Source of the DNA: Tubiluchus corallicola
Lineage: Eukaryota; Priapulida; Priapulimorpha; Priapulimorphida; Tubiluchidae
Assembly (NCBI GenBank): GCA_030141605.1
Contig: JAQGDQ010000025.1
Span: 414,907-478,906, forward strand
Length of the DNA: 64,000 bases
Direction: 5' to 3'
This document shows positions 58,683 through 64,000 of the stretch, piece after piece. A program made the translations under genes and the position numbers. Position 1 is the stretch's first letter; each line of letters starts with the position of its first letter. The notes under the pieces are model-generated. The model ran no database searches, was not told the origin of the DNA, and saw nothing but the letters and a program-made list of their open reading frames with translations.

Positions 58683-61600
58683 CCTTTCATGGATAGTCAC
58701 ACACTTGAAACAAAAAAACGGACAATTATAACTAATAACTTCGGTACTCCGACAAATGTTAATTCATCCAACGGCACCTAACTGAAAATAACAAGGTGAA
58801 ATTTCGTCTTACGTGTGTATTAGGCATTGATGTCACTGTTTATTCATAATACCTAACTGAATCTAGAGCAATTCTTGCTTTTCTATTCCTTTAAGTACTG
58901 GACGTCAAGAAATGACAGTGTTTGTTAATTTTCTCTTCTTATTTAGTCTGTTTTTATAATTCTTACCATTTGTTATAGTCAAACAAAAATCAACAAACTC
59001 TTAAGTGATTGTATCGTTCCCATTGAGAAACTAAATAGTACTCCTGTCGTCGGCTATACTAACTATTACATACACGTTTTTACTGACAATCAAACGCTTT
59101 TTACTGATGATTTTGTCAGTTTTTATGACAATTTTTATCTATTTTTTTCTTCGATTTGTTCGAATTGTTTCGCCGGGGGGAGGGGGAGGTGGGAGAAGAC
59201 CTTTCGTTTCTTCGCAGCACTTTACTAACAATGGTCATTACGTAACAGTGAAGTTCCCACTCAGTTTTTAAGATGAAATCAAACGGAGCAGTGCTTTTTT
59301 TCTATTGAAATGAATAACTGATTCAACGTTTGCCAACTATCAGCTATAGCCACTTCCTGACTCTGGACTCATTGTTAATTAGTTACAATCTTCATGGTGA
59401 TCGTGAAGGCAGTGATGACGATGATGATGATGATTACGATGCCAGTTGATACTGATGATGGTAGTACTGGAAACGTGTTTGATGACAGTGATGACGTCAC
59501 AGGTGATTCACGTAATTGTAGGTTGTATAAAACGTGTTAACAATAATTTTAAAAAAGACTATAATTCATGATTGTAAACGACAGCAGTTAATCTTAACCA
59601 TAATGTACGCAAATTTATATTAGACACAATATTAAATAGACGGACTAACTAGCAATGAGAAAAGAACACTTTTTAATCAGCCCAATGTAATTAACTTCTT
59701 GGTGCTATTACACTCCATTAAAAAATGTAAACGTACTTTTCCTGAAACAAGCTATACCTACTTGCCAGTCTGTCACCTTAGCTAGTCCGTATAATGTATA
59801 TTCAAGAATCTTATTGTGGAAACATTTTCCCTTAAGACAAGTTTCATCACCTATTCTCTCTCTACAAGAAGAAACAGAAGCAAGAGCAGAAAAACCTACA
59901 TCCATTGCCCATAATTGTACAGAACTGAAAGATACTGACATTTCGTCAGGGTTTGTAAAACTCTGTAAACTGTTTTAACGTTTGGTATTTCGTTCATGAG
60001 TAGAATTTGGGAAATTATAGTTTTGTCAAACAAAATGTAGTGTTTTACATTTCTTGGCACTTGAGTATGATGCGTATGCTGTGTTCTTTGAGAGAGAGCA
60101 CAAGTTTGTTTTAAATTACGTGTGTTATCTGCATGTTAAAATGTAAACCGTTGACCTTGCTTGTGCTTTCTTGTACTTTTAGTACTGTTACTGATTGATA
60201 AGTAATTTTATTACTTTACTGAATGTTGAACCGGACTTAAAAAACAAATAGTATATGACTAACTAAAATTAGCTACAATCCATGCAGGAGTTTATTAGCG
60301 AGTTTATTATTGAGTGAAAATCATGAAAATTCGGCCAATCGGTCGTTTAGAACCGAATTGGTCGTATGTCGATGACAGATTTTAACTTAGCCCATACTGT
60401 TGAAATGCCCGCCCAACACTTGACAATGCGTAACATAATGTACTCGTTCCCTGTTACTTTCTTTACTGTGCGGAATGCAGCACTGTGGTATTTTGAATGC
60501 AAAACATGTTTCAACTTGAGAAAAAAGGACACAACAATTAAAACCTACTACGAAATCAATTTCACAAAACCATGCTAGTTACTACAACAACTCGTCTCTT
60601 GATATTTTCTAGATAAATACCTTAAAAATACATCTCTTATCTTATTCAAAGAATAGAGAAGAGCATTACAGCACTTAACGCAAGTGATTCAACTCAAGCG
60701 AGTATCAGAGAAAGAGAAAGGCCCACGCAGTTATCAGAAACTTGTAAACGCAATTAAAAAACGCATAAAGAGCGCACCGGCACGTGAGAACAAGTTAACA
60801 AGAAAAGGAAAAGCGACACAGGGCTGCGCTTTCACACGGATTAAATCAATAGCCACAATATTGCCTCGTATTTAAAAGCATGTCATAAAGGGACCATTTC
60901 TAATAGCTCTTTTAATTAATGAACGCATTGCCAAGCTAAAATCAATGTTTGGCGGTGTTGCTTTAATCTACATTGAAAAAAGTTTAATTTAATTTTTCCC
61001 AGTTATTAAGCTCAGGCAAGCCACATGGACTCACAATTTTTCCGTTTCATGTATGGGTATCTTCTACTTATTATTGTCACTTTGCTTTAATTTGCACTGT
61101 TTTTGTAGTAGTCCCTTATTATTTTATTTCACTTTTTAACTGCCTTGCCACTCGTGTATTGTACTTTGAGGATCACGAAATATGTAAATGAATTAGCACT
61201 CAATACTATACGCTACATTTGGACGGAAACAGCTCTACAAGTGTACTGAACTAATCACAGGTGACAAACATACTGACTATTTATCGTGCAAATTTACAAT
61301 TGCAATAGAAGGCAACGTAAAGATACTAAGATACAAACTATAAAACCACACGGTATAAGCCTATACAAAAAATGCCACCTAGTACATACTAGTACATAGG
61401 AGAAAAACTGCTACACACACACAGCATAAAATGTAGCGTATTCAAGCAACGTTTAAGAAACGGAAAAAGTAACAATAATAATAAAGTTCTAGCAATAAGT
61501 TGTTGCAACGTTCAAATGTCAATACCCCTTAGCTAAACACTTTTCATCTGGGTTACAGTTTGTCCAGAAGACAGATTTGCCAAATGTCAATCGCGTTGCA

Positions 61601-63355
61601 CGTTGACACATTACATAAGTATTCTTTTCAGTGACATATAACTTACAAATTCACAAAAGTCATCATTTAATAGCCTGTATAATTTTTACTCATATCGTTA
61701 TATACATCTCATAATTAAAATAACAATTAATATTACAATACTCATCTGGTTATTTGTTTATGTTTCTCACACTTTATTATTAATCTCCATGCCACTTAAG
61801 CAAACATTGTCTCTGTTATTCACTGATTAATGACATTCACTGATTAATTATAGTCATTAATTACAGCTTAATCAGTGAATGAAGGTGCTGTAATCAAGCG
61901 TGAATACCAATGACAAGTTGAGGAGTGAAAGCAATAAATGAACTTGAATAAACTAGTTTAGACTACTAACTGGGCGGGCATATAATTTAATGAACTAGGA
62001 GAGAGTTAAAAGTGCCATAACCACCAACGCCCTGACATCACAATGGGATTGTGCCCTCACATTTTCTAGTTTAAATCCAGGTTTCTTCATAACTTTTTTC
62101 TCACCTGGTTTTTAAATTCAACTATAGCCATATTACATTATGCAAACAAGAGTCAATTGGTCAGTCATTCACTCAATCAGTCAGTTGGTCAGTCAGATCA
62201 ATCAACACTCAGTCACTTACTCGCTCACATAAAGACGATCACATAAATATAAAAAAAGAAAAAACGGGAAAACTTTTGTAATAAAAAATTCTCAGCTCAG
62301 TTAAAACTAATAATTGTGTAATAACGGCTTTCATCCCGTGCTGTGCAGTATATTCTGCCACAAGCACTTGCATTCTAGTGCTAATGCACTAGACGGTTGA
62401 GGAGGCATCAGGTGCATTAGATATTCCTTACAAGTCGTTTTAATCATTTGTCCTGTAAAATCAGCAATATAGAGGTCTTACAATAGCTCTCCTGCTGATA
62501 GTATATGAAGCTAGGGAGATACTGGCAAGGCAGCTCAACTAGTACGCTATTAAGTCACTCAGACATTTTCAAGAAACTCAACAGGCTACAACTTTCAAGA
62601 TATTCCTTGCAACTTTCAACATACACAAAATCTAAACCTTCATTATAATGCACAAATACAAAGTGCAGTTATAGAAGTAAGCAAGAAATCACAAACTTTA
62701 ACTACCAGTGTGTTTGTACAACTCTAATCACTTCATCACATAATATCGTAGCGGGTTTAGTAGTTTGTACAGTTTTGGGAGTTAAGGGACACTGTACTCT
62801 GGTAAGTATGTGAATGTGGAAGCTAATGGCGACAATTGTGTGGCGTCTGTTATGTTAGCACTGCATTCAGTACTTCATAACTTTGTCTAAGACAACACAT
62901 GACCCGTAGAAGTTCTGAAAATCCCTCTATACGTTTTGCTTATTTTAGCTTGGCTTAATCACTCGTTTCTGAGATATGTTAGTTGGTGGACATAATTTTA
63001 TGAGGAACACATCACGCTGCTCTATGGCCTCGATATTTAATCTTGAGACTTCGAGGGTTGAGGGACTTAAGCTTGTGTCAAAGCCAGTCACTAACTGGCA
63101 AATTTAATTATTATTATTATTAACATCATGTTATTTCTAACATACATTAATACATGAATCATTAAATTTCGAAATATACTGAGGACACACGGACAATCAT
63201 ATGCAGGTGACTATGTCGATATAACTGAAGTAAGAGCATACTTAGCGAGGTACATTATTTTATTGACCTACACAGTTTAAAAATTTCAGTGCATTAATTT
63301 TGTCATTAGAATACACCATAAAGCAAAGTATCATTGCTTACCTAGTATAGTCTAG
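58683..63355. other. Intergenic or intronic sequence, no firm gene
   Basis: AT-rich. It holds a weak coding-like plus-strand segment at about 60669-60872, a perfect hairpin at 61834-61881 and a TCAG-rich patch at 62155-62225. Confidence 0.5.
61834..61881. repeat. Perfect 14-bp inverted repeat (hairpin)
   Basis: CATTCACTGATTAA (61834-61847) and its exact complement TTAATCAGTGAATG (61868-61881), loop of 20 bases. One arm-like copy (TTCACTGATTAA with one change) also lies just upstream at 61819-61830. Confidence 0.8.
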
Positions 63356-63585
63356 GTGGAAACCAATGGTTTCAAATCGTTTCTGTCATCTAATGCTCAG
63401 ACTGATAACTTCCGTTATAAAAAACCGAAACGATTAAAAAGTTCCAGTGTGTCAGATATTGTAGAGAAATGTCTGCTGGCTTCTTTCTATAGCCCAACTT
63501 CCAACCTAAATAATAAATATAATAATCAGAAAACGCCAACAGCTAGAGAAAATAATATACTGCCTGTCAAAGTTAAATTTTACAC
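63356..63585 (+). CDS. Candidate internal exon of an unknown plus-strand gene
   Basis: An open frame of 76 codons plus two bases begins right after an AG (tagtctag) and ends at a textbook donor ACAC|GTAAGT. The peptide is hydrophilic and protein-like: NFRYKKPKRLKSSSVSDIVE then KCLLASFYSPTSN, and it uses mixed codons, unlike the repeats around it. The acceptor has a poor pyrimidine tract. I recognise no family. It could be chance. Confidence 0.3.
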
Positions 63586-64000
63586 GTAAGTGATCAATTT
63601 AAAAACAAAATTTCTAGACGAAAACTTTGGAAAATTTACTGGAATCATGCTGGCACAGCACAATGTAATAACTACAGTAGAAAATTAGGTAACCAAGACA
63701 CACATACACCATTTCATTTTGCTATTTTGATCAAAAACTCCAAATAAAAATTATTCAGAACAAATTGGAATGAGGCAGCAGTTACATCACAACAGTTAGT
63801 TTTTAAAGATATTCTGGTTACGTTTGAGCCAAGATACAAATTTGTATAAAAAAAAACACGTACGCACAATTTATTTATCAACTACACTACATATTTACCA
63901 AACAAAAAATATTTATCGAACAAAAAAAATTGACCTAAAACAGGTTATTTATTTGTTAATAATACAATAGCAGACAATTGCCATAGTTTTATCACATTTT

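Overview
Eukaryotic (animal) genomic DNA: AT-rich, intron-dominated and full of interspersed repeats and microsatellites, with no prokaryotic-type gene layout. The single gene I can establish is a RasGRF-family guanine-nucleotide exchange factor (Ras-GRF1/2 orthologue) on the minus strand. I could assemble 23 coding exons (46796 down to 154) that join through GT-AG introns with consistent phases. They give 3669 nt and 1223 codons with no stop. The protein runs PH1, coiled coil, IQ motif, DH (RhoGEF), PH2, RasGEF N-terminal (REM) module and a long Ser/Pro/Thr-rich linker. It breaks off before the Cdc25-type RasGEF catalytic domain, which must lie beyond base 1. The organism is probably an invertebrate animal: the exons match vertebrate RasGRF strongly in PH1/IQ/DH/PH2, while the linker has diverged. 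The sequence alone does not fix the phylum.

Layout. 1-31128: exons 23 to 2, separated by introns of 0.2 to 4 kb that hold a 5'-truncated LINE tail with a perfect target-site duplication, several degenerate copies of a 5S-rRNA-derived SINE-like family, a TIR element, a 46-bp minisatellite and a palindromic element. 31129-46526: the 15.4-kb first coding-region intron, the main repeat depot. It holds paired dispersed repeats, a tRNA-derived SINE ending in (ATT)n, two MITE-like elements (one hAT-like with 8-bp flanking repeats), a 36-bp minisatellite, long (AC)n/(AT)n tracts, a telomere-like tract and a Penelope-like GIY-YIG remnant. 46527-46802: first coding exon, preceded by a splice acceptor, so at least one 5' UTR exon lies further upstream. 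46803-64000: upstream sequence without a recognised gene. It contains a decayed LINE reverse-transcriptase C-terminus, large (AAT)n, (GA)n and (TTA)n tracts, an approximately 80-bp tandem repeat, and two weak candidate plus-strand coding segments near 60.7 and 63.4 kb.

I see no CRISPR array, operon, prokaryotic system or clearly new molecular machine. The most unusual items are the 5S-derived repeat family, the LINE insertion with its 21-bp duplication, the hAT-like MITE, the Penelope remnant, and an X-box-like RFX site about 42 bp upstream of a small plus-strand ORF at 41.5 kb.
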